Below are positions 6,416 through 6,456 of a DNA stretch of 6,456 bases, one piece after another (position 1 is the stretch's first letter; each line of letters opens with the position of its first letter). Under the pieces are notes generated by a model. That model saw nothing but the letters and a program-made list of their open reading frames with translations, searched no databases and was not told the DNA's origin. Origin of the DNA: Aestuariivirga sp. Lineage in GTDB: Bacteria; Pseudomonadota; Alphaproteobacteria; Rhizobiales; Aestuariivirgaceae. Both the position numbers and the translations under genes were made by a program. The stretch covers positions 1 through 6,456 of the forward strand of contig JADCDC010000210.1 in the NCBI GenBank assembly GCA_020252385.1, read 5' to 3'.

Positions 6416-6456
6416 CCACCCCCCTCACCCCACCCTCTCCCCCACATGCGTGGGGG
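6416..6456 (-). repeat. Stem-loop repeat, right copy, cut by the window end
   Basis: CCTCTCCCCCAC (6434-6445), an ATGC loop (6446-6449) and GTGGGGG (6450-6456) form the same hairpin as at 5994-6021, in the opposite orientation and missing its last bases at the window edge. Read on the minus strand, 24 bases are identical to the left copy; the tail then differs by a two-base change and one extra G. The G-rich tail holds the probable ribosome-binding site of the DUF559 gene. Confidence 0.85.

Noticed and set aside
6412..6447. An N-terminal extension of the DUF559 protein starting at 6447
   Set aside because: These codons are the stem-loop repeat itself, give Gly/Arg/Trp-rich sequence, and a well-placed ribosome-binding site supports the start at 6411.
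5994..6456. A CRISPR array or a canonical insertion sequence
   Set aside because: There are only two repeat copies, they are inverted, they enclose a gene rather than spacers, and no transposase with a DDE or HUH motif is present.

Overview
The window comes from a GC-rich genome, most likely an alphaproteobacterium of the Hyphomicrobiales type. Three things suggest this: the C-terminal style of the AsmA-like protein, the strongly G/C-biased third codon positions in the flanking genes, and a DUF559 gene bracketed by C-rich stem-loop repeats of a kind common in that group. The genus cannot be named from the sequence.

Layout. Positions 1-1512 (+) hold the 3' part of a large AsmA/YhdP-like envelope protein. 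It meets, tail to tail, an AI-2E/PerM-family membrane protein (2571-1522, -). The two stop codons lie in opposite arms of one 7-bp hairpin. After a 291-bp intergenic stretch comes a small, visibly lower-GC sugar/glycan islet: a Gfo/Idh/MocA-type dehydrogenase (2863-3780, +), a family 2 glycosyltransferase joined to it by an ATGA overlap (3777-4583, +), and a convergent RmlC-like cupin (5130-4543, -) whose 3' end overlaps the glycosyltransferase by 41 bp. Next are about 400 bp with no convincing gene, then the wreck of a second family 2 glycosyltransferase (about 5546-5969, +). The window ends with a compact module: a DUF559 PD-(D/E)XK-type protein (6411-6040, -) sitting directly between two inverted copies of a roughly 40-bp stem-loop repeat.

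How it fits together. The flanking AsmA-like and AI-2E genes look like chromosomal backbone. The middle three genes read as part of a surface-polysaccharide or glycan-decoration set: oxidation of a sugar, a cupin of the nucleotide-sugar epimerase family, and sugar transfer. No nucleotidyltransferase, flippase or polymerase is present, so the set is either incomplete here or acts on sugars made elsewhere. Lower GC, a broken glycosyltransferase and a repeat-flanked nuclease-fold gene together suggest a variable spot in the chromosome.

No clearly new multi-gene system is visible. The most interesting items are the repeat-DUF559-repeat unit, whose repeat appears to supply the gene's own ribosome-binding site, and the RmlC-like protein, which keeps the catalytic histidine but seems to lack the partner Tyr and Asp.
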